This document shows, one piece after another, positions 36,075-44,513 of a stretch of 64,000 bases of DNA; position 1 is the stretch's first letter, and each line of letters starts with the position of its first letter. Made by a program: the position numbers and the translations under genes. This stretch comes from DAISIL01 sp036822015 (GTDB taxonomy: Bacteria; Bacteroidota; Bacteroidia; Cytophagales; Bernardetiaceae), in NCBI GenBank assembly GCA_036822015.1, contig DAISIL010000001.1, positions 1 to 64,000 of the forward strand. The letters are read 5' to 3'. The notes beneath the pieces are model-generated. The model searched no databases and was not told the origin of the DNA. It saw only the letters and a program-made list of their open reading frames with translations.

Positions 36075-36185
36075 ACAAAAAGGCATGTTGTAGAGATCAA
36101 AATATGAACCCATAACATGCCTTTATTATGTCTGCCCAATAGATAACTTTTTATAAAGAAATCTATTACATAGATGCAGATCAAT
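36075..36185 (-). ncRNA. Candidate structured small RNA upstream of the Abi gene
   Basis: Predicted transcript of about 110 nt on the minus strand, from the start site implied by the promoter at 36191-36221 to a terminator. Stem-loop 1 has outer arms 36176-36180 / 36131-36135 (TCTGC/GCAGA) and inner arms AATAGAT/ATCTATT (36138-36144 and 36161-36167). Stem-loop 2 has 11-bp arms AAAGGCATGTT / AACATGCCTTT (36114-36124 and 36079-36089), a 24-nt loop, and a following TTTTTG. No ORF is convincing. It may be an antitoxin or guide-like partner of the Abi protein; alternatively stem-loop 2 only ends the oxidase mRNA. The rest of the gap between the Abi gene and the oxidase is AT-rich and featureless apart from weak TATA-like sequences. 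Confidence 0.5.
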
Positions 36186-36190
36186 CAATA

Positions 36191-36221
36191 CAAAGATAGC
36201 TAATAGAATTGAAAAAACAAA
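36191..36221 (-). promoter_or_regulatory. Promoter for the candidate small RNA (TTTG-N19-TATCTTTG)
   Basis: On the minus strand TTTG (36218-36221) and TATCTTTG (36191-36198) are 19 bases apart, a full match to the Bacteroidota consensus. It lies 25 bases past the oxidase stop and drives towards the two stem-loops, not towards any nearby start codon. Confidence 0.6.
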
Positions 36222-36245
36222 ACGGAAGATAGTCTTTATGTTTCA

Positions 36246-39164
36246 TTAATATTTTACCCCCTCCCAAAGCAACTCCACCGGATGCCAGGCTGTGCGTCCG
36301 GTACCGTCTTTGATTTGGTGGCGGCAGCTTGTCCCTGGGGCGGCGATGCTGACGGTTTCGGGCTGCTGACGCACGGCCGGAAACAAAACCAGCTCGCCGA
36401 TCTGCTGGGATACCGCGAAGTGTTCGGCTTCGTAGCCGAAGGATCCCGCCATCCCGCAACATCCCGAGCGGATCAGGTGTACGGCGTAGTTGCGGGGGAG
36501 GGTGAGCATTTTTTTGGTGGCCGTTAGGCTGCTCAATGCCTTTTGGTGGCAATGCCCGTGTAGCTTGATAACCCGCTCACGATCCGAAAACTGCTCGGGC
36601 CCGATATGCCCTTTGTCCCGCTCTTGTGCCAAAAACTCGTCTATGAGCAGAGTGTGCTTAGCAAGGGCTTGTGCATCAGGGCGTAAGGATGCTGGTACGA
36701 GATCGGGGTACTCATCTCGAAAGCTCAAAATAGCCGATGGCTCAATGCCGATTAGGGGCGTTTGGTCGTTGATGAGCGGCTGAAAGATGCGGACGTTTTC
36801 GATGGCCAGGCTGCGTGCCTCTTTGAGCATTCCCTTCGAGAGAAAAGCGCGACCGCTCTCGGGGTGCGGGACGGTCAGGACACGGTAGCCCAGATGCTCA
36901 AGTAGCTCAACGGCTTTGATCCCGATCGGCGTATCGTTGTAGTTCGTGAACTCATCCACGAAAAGATAGACCGCCCGAGGCAAAGTGCCGCTCGGCTGAT
37001 GGCGTTTGAGCCAACGACGGAGGGTTGTGGCGTGTAGCGCGGGCAGGGAACGCTCGGTAGCAAAACCAGTCGTCTTTTTGATGAGACGGCTAAGGAACGG
37101 CTGCTGGATCGTGAAGTTATAGACACTCGGCACCAGACTAGCTAAGGCACTGATACGGGAAAAGTTGCCGATCAGGCGGCTACGCAACGGAACACCATTA
37201 GCGGCGTAGTATTGCGACAAAAACTCGGCTTTCATCTTGCCCACATCCACGTTGGAGGGGCATTCCGATTTACAGCCCTTGCAGGAGAGGCACAAGTCCA
37301 TGACCTCCTTTATTTCGGGGCTATCGAAAGGATTTTTCTTGTCAGATTGGGTTAAAATCTCACGTAAGATATTGGCTCGAGCCCGAGTGGTATCTTTTTC
37401 GCGGCGGGTAGCCATGTAGCTCGGACACATCGTCCCGCCGGTGAGTTCGGTTTTGCGGCAATCGCCGGAGCCATTGCACATCTCGGCCATCCGCAGGATG
37501 CCCTGGGCATCGTCAAAATTCAGGGTCGTTTTAAATTGTCGTGTTTCCTGCTCGGCCGTGTAACGCAAACTGGTATCCATGGGCGGTGTATCGACGATCT
37601 TATTGGGGTTGAAAACCCCCTGTGGATCAAAGATTTGCTTCACTCTACGCATCCGTTGATAATTTTCCTCACCGACCATAAACTGGATGAACTCCCCACG
37701 CAAACGCCCGTCGCCGTGTTCGCCCGAGAGCGAACCTTGATACTTCTTCACCAAAGCGGCGATCTCCTCCGCAATCACACGAAACATCCGCTGCCCTTCG
37801 CTGGTCTTGAGGTTCAGGATGGGGCGCAGATGTAGCTCTCCACTGCCAGCATGGGCATAATGGACACAAAATTGATTATATTTGGCTAAAATTTCGTTAA
37901 ATTCAGCGATATAATCGGGCAGATCTTCGACGGCAACGGCGGTATCCTCAATGACGGGTGCGGGCTTAGCATCGCCGGGCATGTTGGAGAGTAGCCCCAG
38001 CCCAGCTTTGCGCAAATTCCAGACTTGCTTGATGCGCTCGCTCCCCATGACGAGGGGAAAATGATAGCCCAGACTTTCTGCTTGCAGGTCGGCGGTGAGG
38101 CGTTCGGCCACGTGCCGTACTTCTGCCTCGGTTTGGCGGGCAATCTCAACGACAAGGATAGCCTTTGGATCGCCTTCCACAAAAAACCGATTTTGGGCGT
38201 GTTCGCGGCTGTTTTTGGTGCAATCCAGCACGTAATGATCCATCAACTCACAAGCCGATGGGGCGTACCGAAGGGCAACGAGGTTGGCTCGCAAGGCGGC
38301 ATCAATGGACGTAAAATGCCCGCAAAGCAAGCCCTTGACGGGCGGCGGCAGCGGAGAAACGCCGAGTTTGATCTCCGTCAGGAAGCAAAGTGTACCTTCG
38401 GAACCAGCGATGAGCTTACAAAAATTGAACTTTTCTGGATGCTCCGGATCAAAAATACCGTTTTGGGTCAAGAGGTCGAGGGCATAACCCGTATTGCGGC
38501 GCGGGATGTCGGGTTTGGGGAAAGCCGCTGCGATGGCTTGGCGCACTTCGGGTGGGGCCAGTTCGGCATAAATTTCTCGATAAATCTTTCCTTCGAGGGT
38601 GTCGAGTTGGCACTTTTGCTCAAATTCTTCTGCCGAAAGGGACTTGAAGCATACCTTTGAGCCATCCGAAAGAAAACCCTGCACCTCCAGCAAGTGATCG
38701 CGGGTACTGCCATAGACGACGGAGTTGGAGCCACAGGAGTTGTTCCCGACCATTCCGCCGATCATGGCGCGGTTGGCGGTAGAGGTCTCGGGGCCAAAAA
38801 AGCGTCCGTGTTCTTTCAAAAAATGATTGAGTTCGTCCCGAATAACTCCGGGCTGTACGCGCACCCAGTTTTCGTCTGTGTTCAGTTCCAGGATTTGGTT
38901 GAAGTGTTTGGAGATGTCCACAACGATTCCTTCGCCTACCACTTGTCCGGCCAGGGAGGTGCCGGCTGCCCGTGGAATGAGCGAGCAGTTGTGCTGGCGG
39001 GCAAACTGGATGAGTGCCTCAATATCGCCTTCGTCTTTGGGGAGGGCAACGGCCAGCGGCAGTTGGCGATACGCCGAGGCATCGGTGGCATAGAGGATGC
39101 GCAGGGTATGATCCGTGTGCAGGGTTCCGCGCAGTTGGCGGGCAAGGGCGGTCAGAGGGGGCAT
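36246..39164 (-). CDS. FAD-linked oxidase / Fe-S protein (GlcD-GlcF fusion type, D-2-hydroxyacid dehydrogenase-like)
   Basis: 972 aa. A PCMH-type FAD-binding domain (about 20-270) with PRAAGTSLAGQ, a GlcD-like C-terminal oxidase domain (about 270-540), then a ferredoxin-like region with CNGSGDCRKTELTGGTMCPS (about 565-590) and CLSCKGCKSECPSN (about 628-642). CCG-domain cysteines follow (HGHCHQKAL, SGCCGMAGSFGYE near 900). The arrangement matches respiratory dehydrogenases for D-lactate, glycolate or D-2-hydroxyglutarate that feed electrons to quinones. The last 58 codons before the end lie in the 176-bp direct repeat; the final seven codons (WEGVKY and neighbours) come from the inserted segment. 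The substrate is not determined. Confidence 0.9.
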   Translation of the reverse strand: MPPLTALARQLRGTLHTDHTLRILYATDASAYRQLPLAVALPKDEGDIEALIQFARQHNCSLIPRAAGTSLAGQVVGEGIVVDISKHFNQILELNTDENWVRVQPGVIRDELNHFLKEHGRFFGPETSTANRAMIGGMVGNNSCGSNSVVYGSTRDHLLEVQGFLSDGSKVCFKSLSAEEFEQKCQLDTLEGKIYREIYAELAPPEVRQAIAAAFPKPDIPRRNTGYALDLLTQNGIFDPEHPEKFNFCKLIAGSEGTLCFLTEIKLGVSPLPPPVKGLLCGHFTSIDAALRANLVALRYAPSACELMDHYVLDCTKNSREHAQNRFFVEGDPKAILVVEIARQTEAEVRHVAERLTADLQAESLGYHFPLVMGSERIKQVWNLRKAGLGLLSNMPGDAKPAPVIEDTAVAVEDLPDYIAEFNEILAKYNQFCVHYAHAGSGELHLRPILNLKTSEGQRMFRVIAEEIAALVKKYQGSLSGEHGDGRLRGEFIQFMVGEENYQRMRRVKQIFDPQGVFNPNKIVDTPPMDTSLRYTAEQETRQFKTTLNFDDAQGILRMAEMCNGSGDCRKTELTGGTMCPSYMATRREKDTTRARANILREILTQSDKKNPFDSPEIKEVMDLCLSCKGCKSECPSNVDVGKMKAEFLSQYYAANGVPLRSRLIGNFSRISALASLVPSVYNFTIQQPFLSRLIKKTTGFATERSLPALHATTLRRWLKRHQPSGTLPRAVYLFVDEFTNYNDTPIGIKAVELLEHLGYRVLTVPHPESGRAFLSKGMLKEARSLAIENVRIFQPLINDQTPLIGIEPSAILSFRDEYPDLVPASLRPDAQALAKHTLLIDEFLAQERDKGHIGPEQFSDRERVIKLHGHCHQKALSSLTATKKMLTLPRNYAVHLIRSGCCGMAGSFGYEAEHFAVSQQIGELVLFPAVRQQPETVSIAAPGTSCRHQIKDGTGRTAWHPVELLWEGVKY
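36268..36443 (+). repeat. Direct repeat copy B (176 bp, inside the intact oxidase gene)
   Basis: In-frame part of the intact oxidase gene, 98.9% identical to 34790-34965. Beyond each end the two copies diverge abruptly, which fixes the repeat length. Confidence 0.95.
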
Positions 39165-39212
39165 GGGAGATGATGGATAATGGGATACTTCAAAAACGCT
39201 TCGTTTTTGTTG

Positions 39213-40478
39213 CTATGTCTTTCGTTTTTTCTTTCGTGCTGCCGGAAAGAGGATATTGTTCAGGATCAGGCGGTAGCCTGGTGAGTTGGGGTGCAAGTTG
39301 AGATCGGTGGGGGGTTCATCGACGTAGTGTCGGTAGTCTTCGGGGTCGTGGCCGCCATAAAAGGTCCAGAAGCCTTTTCCGAAGGTATTGTGGATGTAGC
39401 GTGCCTCACCGATGCTTTTGGCTTCGCCCAGGATGAGGACATCAGGCTTGACCAGCGACTTTTTGAAGCCCGTCGTTTGCCCCATAAATCCCTTGATCTG
39501 CCGGACGTGGTTTTGAGTGAGCATCGTCGGGATGGGATCCCATTTGGCCGAAAACTGAAAGAGTTGAAAGTAGTCGTTCTCTTCGCTTAGCCCGCGTTCG
39601 GAGGGTTGATTGTCGATGTCGGAATATTCGTACTCGAGGGGATTCATCTTGAGTTGAAACTTGTGAAAGGCAAAGGTGTTGGTGTAATCGAGCTTGGTAT
39701 TGGCGGCAGGGTCGGCGGGGTCGCCGTCGTAGATGGGCGCGCAAATATCTATCCCCTCGGCAGCCAGTGCAATATCGTAGGTATCGGTAGCCGAACACAT
39801 CGCGAAGAGAAAACCTCCTCCGGCGCAATATTCGCGTATGCGCTTTACGATAGCTAGTTTAAGCTGGGACACCTTAGCAAAGCCGTGTTTGCGGGCCGAT
39901 TCCTCATACTCTTTTTGTTGATCTTGGTACCATTTGTAGCCCGCATAGCTGCGGTAAAATTTGCCGTACTGCCCCGTGAAGTCCTCGTGGTGCAGGTGTA
40001 GCCAGTCGTATTTGGTCAGCTCTCCGCCCAACACTTCGTCGTCAAAGATCACCTCATAGGGGATTTCTGCATAGGTCAAGACCAGGGTAACGGCATCGTC
40101 CCAGGGTTGCTTGCTTTTGGGCGAATAGACGGCTACGGTAGGCGGCACTTCGAGCTTGACAACATCCATGTTTTTGTCGGGCTGCCCAATCGTCTCCTTG
40201 ATCTGTACCGCCTCGGCATCCGAAATGACCTCATAACTAATGCCACGGATGCGCAATTCTTGCTCGAAAACGCCCACTTGCTTAAACAAAAACGCCCCCC
40301 CTCGGTAGTTGAGCAGCCATTCTACCTCCACCTCCTGGGATAATATCCAGTAGGTCAGACCGTAGGCTTTCAAGTGATTGGTTTGGCTTTGATCCATCGG
40401 GACAAGCAAATAGGCCGCCCAACCCGTAACACTACACAGGGACATCAAGACAAACAACAGCAAGGAACGCATGGACAT
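39213..40478 (-). CDS. Exported protein of unknown function, conserved-looking (GATase/ThuA-like core)
   Basis: 421 aa with a signal peptide (LLLFVLMSLCSVTGWA, cleavage about residue 21), so periplasmic or exported. The middle has CAGGGFLFAMCSATDTYDIA at about 214-233, reminiscent of the nucleophile-elbow region of class I glutamine-amidotransferase or ThuA-like folds. The N-terminal MDQSQTNHLKAYG and the LYWILSQ-like segment are, from memory, shared by Bacteroidota proteins labelled asparagine synthetase B. I see no asparagine-synthetase catalytic motif and do not support that name. ATG at 40478 or 40472 are both possible. The highly basic end KKKRK is unusual. Confidence 0.6.
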   Translation of the reverse strand: MSMRSLLLFVLMSLCSVTGWAAYLLVPMDQSQTNHLKAYGLTYWILSQEVEVEWLLNYRGGAFLFKQVGVFEQELRIRGISYEVISDAEAVQIKETIGQPDKNMDVVKLEVPPTVAVYSPKSKQPWDDAVTLVLTYAEIPYEVIFDDEVLGGELTKYDWLHLHHEDFTGQYGKFYRSYAGYKWYQDQQKEYEESARKHGFAKVSQLKLAIVKRIREYCAGGGFLFAMCSATDTYDIALAAEGIDICAPIYDGDPADPAANTKLDYTNTFAFHKFQLKMNPLEYEYSDIDNQPSERGLSEENDYFQLFQFSAKWDPIPTMLTQNHVRQIKGFMGQTTGFKKSLVKPDVLILGEAKSIGEARYIHNTFGKGFWTFYGGHDPEDYRHYVDEPPTDLNLHPNSPGYRLILNNILFPAARKKKRKT

Positions 40479-40550
40479 AACTTTGGTTAAGTGGTATCAA
40501 TTTCTGATAAGCTAACGATCCATGAGCCGTTTTGTTTTAGCTGTTCTGTT

Positions 40551-41879
40551 TTACTCGTAACGTCGCCGATAGAACCACGGCTGCTGGATCGTCAAGCCGA
40601 GATGTAGCCGAAAAAATGTCTCTGAAAGGGCCTGCCCATCGGCTTTCCGTTGCCCATAAGCCATCCCGATATGCAGCCGAGAGAAGCCCTGGTAGCGGTT
40701 GAGTGGCTTAGGGTTGGGTATCGAGACACCAAACGAAACGCTTCGCTCCTCAAACCGAATGCCATCCGGCGCAAAAGGCGTGCGTTCGTAGCGCAGCCCG
40801 GCTCGGTAGGTGATCTTGCTGAGGTATCCCGAGGTCGCATCAACGATATTGGGCGTGATCTCGCCACCTACGGAGACGCGGAGGTATTGCCCCAGGGCTT
40901 CCTGGAAGTTTACGTCCGCCGATTGCTCCCAATCTTGCCAACTGACCTCCCCACCGATGGTGTAAGAAAGTGGGGAGCGGGAGCGGCCAGCTTCGTTGAG
41001 CGGTTTTTGTAGGCTGATTCCGGCGGTGAAGCGTTCGGGGAGACGCGGAGCAATGGACTGATCGTTGAGCAGGGTGTCCCGCCCGATCACGACGAGGGTA
41101 TAATTGACCGCCTCCAGGGCACGGTAGCGCGTCGAGGAGATATTGGTTGCTGGCTCGTAGGTAGCACCGATGTTGATATAGGCCTGATTGGGGAGGCGAT
41201 ACCGATAATGCCCCCCCAGCTTGAAGTTCCAATCGCTATAACTGACGCGGTCGGTGAGTTGGATGCTTTCAATTTGTGCCTGTGGCGACAAGACAAAATC
41301 ACCGCCCAAAATCCTTGACCGAGACTGATTGGTACTCGATCCAAAATTGTAAAAAAACTGCGCCCCGAAGGATAACCCGCGCAAGACCTCCACCGCTCCC
41401 GAGAGATAACCCTGTGTCATGCCACCCGAGCCTTCATAAAAATACTCGGCGAAGCGATCCGAACCTTCTATTTTTTGAATCAAGATGTTTTGGTAGTTCA
41501 CGCGGCTGTATGGCTGTATGCCCATGCCCAGGCGTACCCGTCGGGCTATCGGAAAACCAAAGGCGAGATAATCGAGGTTGCCAAAGAAGTCGCGCTGCTG
41601 TCCGTTGGTGCCTTTGAGTAATTTCTCTTCTACCGAAGCTCCACCTTCAAAGATGGTTAAGTTGTTGGCGGTCAGGAGTGCTGGATTGGTCATGTTCAGC
41701 CCCACAGGGTTGTAATAACTCACCCCTAAGCCACCCATGGACATCGAAGGAACACCCATGGGCGCGATCAGATCACCGAGACCGAAACGTGAGTAGGGGG
41801 AGTTGGCCTGCTGGGCAGTCAGATCGTTTGTACCAAAGATACCGCATACAAAAAATAACAAATAACAAAATCGCTTCAT
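40551..41879 (-). CDS. Outer-membrane beta-barrel protein (FadL/OmpP1-like)
   Basis: 442 codons from the ATG at 41877-41879. The signal peptide (KRFCYLLFFVCGIFGTNDLTAQ) is followed at the mature N-terminus by NSPYSRFGLGDL and a small-residue segment SMSMGGLGVSYYNP, the hatch-type start of FadL-like transport proteins in this phylum. The rest alternates polar and aromatic residues in about 14 predicted strands and ends with an aromatic strand. It may move hydrophobic molecules across the outer membrane. It stands alone upstream of the exported protein, with a 72-base gap. Confidence 0.75.
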   Translation of the reverse strand: MKRFCYLLFFVCGIFGTNDLTAQQANSPYSRFGLGDLIAPMGVPSMSMGGLGVSYYNPVGLNMTNPALLTANNLTIFEGGASVEEKLLKGTNGQQRDFFGNLDYLAFGFPIARRVRLGMGIQPYSRVNYQNILIQKIEGSDRFAEYFYEGSGGMTQGYLSGAVEVLRGLSFGAQFFYNFGSSTNQSRSRILGGDFVLSPQAQIESIQLTDRVSYSDWNFKLGGHYRYRLPNQAYINIGATYEPATNISSTRYRALEAVNYTLVVIGRDTLLNDQSIAPRLPERFTAGISLQKPLNEAGRSRSPLSYTIGGEVSWQDWEQSADVNFQEALGQYLRVSVGGEITPNIVDATSGYLSKITYRAGLRYERTPFAPDGIRFEERSVSFGVSIPNPKPLNRYQGFSRLHIGMAYGQRKADGQALSETFFRLHLGLTIQQPWFYRRRYE

Positions 41880-41972
41880 GGAATCAAAAATTTTCAAGAA
41901 GCAAAGATGGTGGCTTTCCACGAAAAAAGCGCGATAGCGGCCCCTATGCCTTGTTAAACTTTCTGAATCCGC

Positions 41973-43004
41973 TTAACGCACCCGCAAGAAGGTCTGGGCC
42001 AGCTGTAGCCCCTGCACCTGCCAGGCGACAAACTGCCGAAGCTCTTGATAGTCGCCCCGAGCGTGCCGCAAGAACGCCGATGCCTGCCCATAGACAGCGG
42101 GCAACGGGATTTTTTGGGTCAAATAATACCCATCCAGAAAGCTACGCACGCCGCCCGAGGCGATGATATGCTGACACCGGCATGCTCGCCCGAGTTCTTC
42201 GATCAAGGCTTGTGTCCATTGGGCCATCTCCTGGGCCGTATGCCCAATTTGTGCCAAAGGCTGAAAGACTTCTTTGTACTGTTCCTGGTGGCGCAGGAGT
42301 TCGAGGAGGGCAAAGTTGGTGCCACCACTGGCCCCGAAGTCGAGGGCAGCCAGGGGCAGGCGTAGGAGGGCGCGTAGGCTTTCAGGCCCCATCCCCTGCC
42401 CTACCTCCTTGACGATGAGGGGTATCTTTTGTTGAGAGACCTCCAAAAAAGCCTGTATCGTTTCGAGGGGAGACTGCTTAAAGCGGTCGCCCTCGGGCTG
42501 CATGGCCTCCTGCATGGGGTTGATGTGGATAATCAGCCCATCGGCATCTAGCCAGTGGATCATCTCGAAGATGCGATCAACGGTTTGGGTATCCAGGAGC
42601 TGTTCTACTTGTGCTACACCGAGGTTGGCGTAGAGCGGCTGCTCGGGCATATAGGTACGGACGGCAAAATCTGCCAGGGCGGCCTTGCTGGTCAGGAGGC
42701 TCCGACAAGACCCCAGCCCCATACCCATCCCAAACTCACCACAAGCCCGCGCCAGGTTTTGGTTGATCGTTTTGGCCCAGGTGGTTCCGCCGGTCATGCT
42801 CGAAACCCATATCGGGGTTTGCATCTGTTTACCCAAAAACGGAAAAGGCACAGCGTCATCTGCTACCGGATGGGCATCAAATAAGGGTTCGTAATAAAAG
42901 CGATCATCCAGCGACTCGGCCGGCACTCGGGAGCGGAAGGCGAGTTCGATATGATCTTTTTTGCGTTCCGATGCCCCGGCATCCGTATCAGTGTAAGCAG
43001 CCAT
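41973..43004 (-). CDS. fni: Isopentenyl-diphosphate delta-isomerase, type 2
   Basis: FMN/NADPH-dependent enzyme that interconverts isopentenyl and dimethylallyl diphosphate. 343 aa from the ATG at 43002-43004. The N-terminus contains ERKKDHIELAF. FMN and substrate contacts appear as SSMTGGT near 70, GMGLGSCRSLL near 95, HINPMQEAMQPEGD near 160 (the metal-binding Gln/Glu pair), IVKEVGQGM near 200 and ASGGVRS near 290. It is cytoplasmic. The 11 in-frame codons upstream of this ATG lack support. No other isoprenoid gene adjoins. Confidence 0.93.
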   Translation of the reverse strand: MAAYTDTDAGASERKKDHIELAFRSRVPAESLDDRFYYEPLFDAHPVADDAVPFPFLGKQMQTPIWVSSMTGGTTWAKTINQNLARACGEFGMGMGLGSCRSLLTSKAALADFAVRTYMPEQPLYANLGVAQVEQLLDTQTVDRIFEMIHWLDADGLIIHINPMQEAMQPEGDRFKQSPLETIQAFLEVSQQKIPLIVKEVGQGMGPESLRALLRLPLAALDFGASGGTNFALLELLRHQEQYKEVFQPLAQIGHTAQEMAQWTQALIEELGRACRCQHIIASGGVRSFLDGYYLTQKIPLPAVYGQASAFLRHARGDYQELRQFVAWQVQGLQLAQTFLRVR

Positions 43005-43067
43005 AAATTTTAAACAGTAGATCGAATCAAAACACAAGAACAGCCAAAAGGGAGGGGATGTTTATTC

Positions 43068-43094
43068 AAAAACCCACCTGCCAAGGGTTTTTTT
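43068..43094. terminator. Small hairpin with T-run between divergent genes
   Basis: AAAAACCC-acctgccaa-GGGTTTTTTT. It has the form of an intrinsic terminator on the plus strand but lies upstream of both divergent genes and directly before the permease promoter. The placement resembles the hairpin at 15157-15191. Confidence 0.45.
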
Positions 43095-43097
43095 GCG

Positions 43098-43105
43098 TAT
43101 TTTTG
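43098..43105 (+). promoter_or_regulatory. -7 promoter element for the metal permease operon
   Basis: TATTTTTG, an exact TAnnTTTG match, 5 bases before the ATG at 43111. It rejects the in-frame TTG at 43093. Confidence 0.5.
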
Positions 43106-43110
43106 TGGTC

Positions 43111-43974
43111 ATGTCTGACGCTTTTTGGATTATCCTGACGGGTACGTTGATGGCGGCCAGCTGTGGACTGCTCGGTGTTTTTTTGGTGTTGCGCAACATG
43201 GCCATGCTCGGCGATGCCATCGCCCATGCTGTTTTGCCCGGAATTGTGGTGGCTTTCTTGCTCACAGATTCTCGGGAGGCATGGTGGATGCTTCTGGGCG
43301 CGGCGGCCGTCGGGGTGGTGGCAACGGTCTTGATTGAGTTGCTTTACCGCAGCGCACGTCTCCAAACCGATGCGGCCATCGGGATTACGTTTACGTGGCT
43401 CTTTGCCCTGGGCGTGATCTTGATCTCGCTTTATGCTGGTTCGGTGGACTTAGATCAGGAGTGCGTTCTGTATGGGGAGATCGCTTATGTGCCGCTGGAT
43501 ACGTGGGTTACGGGCAGCGGATACGAGCTGGGGCCGCGCAGTGTCTGGCTCCTGGGGGCGATGTTGGTGCTGATTTTGGCTTTGCTGGGTTTTGGCTACA
43601 GGATGCTCAAAATCAATACTTTCGATCCGGCTTACGCCTCGGCTATCGGCATCTCTTCAGGGCTTTGGCATTATGTGCTGATGAGTGCTGTCTCGATGAC
43701 AACGGTGGTTTCGTTTGAGGTTGTGGGCGCGATTTTGGTGGTGGCCTTCTTGATTGTCCCCCCCGCGACGGCTTATCTGCTCACGCGGAGGCTCTCCTGG
43801 ATGCTTGCCCTGACGGTACTCCTGGGCTTTGCTTCGGCGGTGTTGGGCTATGCCTTGGCCGTCTGGGTCAATGGCTCTATTGCCGGGGCGATGAGCGTAG
43901 TGGCCGGCTTGTTTTTTGTGTTGGCTTTGCTTTTTTCTCCTACCGAAGGTTACGTATGGAAACGCCTCCGCTAG
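43111..43974 (+). CDS. Metal ABC transporter permease (MntB/ZnuB type)
   Basis: 287 aa, eight to nine membrane helices. The family pattern is clear: LLGVFLVLRNMAMLGDAIAHAVLPG at about 20-45 and, later, DPAYASAIGI and SFEVVGAILVVAFLIVPPATAYLL, the ABC-3 permease motifs for Mn2+, Zn2+ or Fe2+ uptake. ATPase and binding-protein partners are absent, so it must work with subunits encoded elsewhere. Its end overlaps the Crp/Fnr gene by 19 bases, which couples their translation and hints that the regulator controls metal uptake. Confidence 0.88.
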   Translation: MSDAFWIILTGTLMAASCGLLGVFLVLRNMAMLGDAIAHAVLPGIVVAFLLTDSREAWWMLLGAAAVGVVATVLIELLYRSARLQTDAAIGITFTWLFALGVILISLYAGSVDLDQECVLYGEIAYVPLDTWVTGSGYELGPRSVWLLGAMLVLILALLGFGYRMLKINTFDPAYASAIGISSGLWHYVLMSAVSMTTVVSFEVVGAILVVAFLIVPPATAYLLTRRLSWMLALTVLLGFASAVLGYALAVWVNGSIAGAMSVVAGLFFVLALLFSPTEGYVWKRLR

Positions 43975-44513
43975 ATCGTCAGGCGGCCATCCACGCGCTC
44001 TTGTCGGCTATCGTGGACTTGCCAGCCGAGAACATGACCTTACCCAGACAGGCGTTTTTGGTACAGCCTGGGCTGCCGTCCTTGTCGGTGTATTACGTGC
44101 TAGAGGGAGCGATGCGCGTGTTTTGGCTTTCGGAGGAGGGAGAGGAACATACGATTCGTTTTGCTTATCCGCCGGATGTCTTTGGTGATATTTTTTCTTT
44201 TTTTGATGGCCAGCCAGCGATTTATCACATCCAGGCTTTGCGCAAAACCGAGCTACGGGCCATCCGACGGAAGGACTTCTGGATGTGCATCGAAAGCGAC
44301 CCACAACTACGCTACGGCTACCAGTGCTTTCTGGAGGAACTCATCAAGGGGCAGCTCGAACGAGAGATGGACTTGCTGACCCGCTCGCCCGCCCTGCGCT
44401 ATGCCCGTGTACTGACCCGCAACCCAGAGGTGTTTCGACAAATTCCCCACAAATACATCGCGGCTTATTTGCGGATGAGTCCAGAGACCCTTAGCCGTCT
44501 CCAAAAAATGTAA
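43956..44513 (+). CDS. Crp/Fnr-family transcription regulator
   Basis: 185 aa. A cyclic-nucleotide-binding beta-roll (about 30-115: YYVLEGAMRVFW, GDIFSFFDGQPA) is followed by the long dimer helix (about 118-140) and a short C-terminal helix-turn-helix (HKYIAAYLRMSPETLSRLQ at about 164-182). Typical of Bacteroidota members, the DNA-binding domain lacks a full wing and the effector is not clear. The basic recognition helix ends almost at the C-terminus. It is translationally coupled to the metal permease gene. It could sense metal, redox or starvation state; this is inference from context. Confidence 0.85.
   Translation: METPPLDRQAAIHALLSAIVDLPAENMTLPRQAFLVQPGLPSLSVYYVLEGAMRVFWLSEEGEEHTIRFAYPPDVFGDIFSFFDGQPAIYHIQALRKTELRAIRRKDFWMCIESDPQLRYGYQCFLEELIKGQLEREMDLLTRSPALRYARVLTRNPEVFRQIPHKYIAAYLRMSPETLSRLQKM

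Larger units (their letters stand above)
34966..36267. mobile_element. Inserted AT-rich segment (Abi_2 gene plus small RNA) at a gene 3' end
   Basis: 1302 bases clearly richer in A+T than both flanks, lying exactly between the two 176-bp copies of the oxidase tail. It holds an Abi_2 gene, a candidate small RNA and the last seven codons and stop of the rebuilt oxidase gene. No integrase, transposase or terminal inverted repeat is visible, so entry by homologous recombination or by an element acting in trans is more likely than by its own enzyme. Confidence 0.7.

Noticed and set aside
34966..36267. Insertion sequence or integrase in the Abi cassette
   Set aside because: No second ORF, terminal inverted repeat or short target duplication is present; the flanking repeat is 176 bp of gene sequence.
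36181..36552. 123-codon frame over the end of the oxidase gene
   Set aside because: Out-of-frame reading of the oxidase 3' end and of the candidate small RNA region.
39213..40478. Asparagine synthetase B label for the exported protein
   Set aside because: No glutaminase or synthetase motif is visible and the protein has a signal peptide; the name appears to be inherited.
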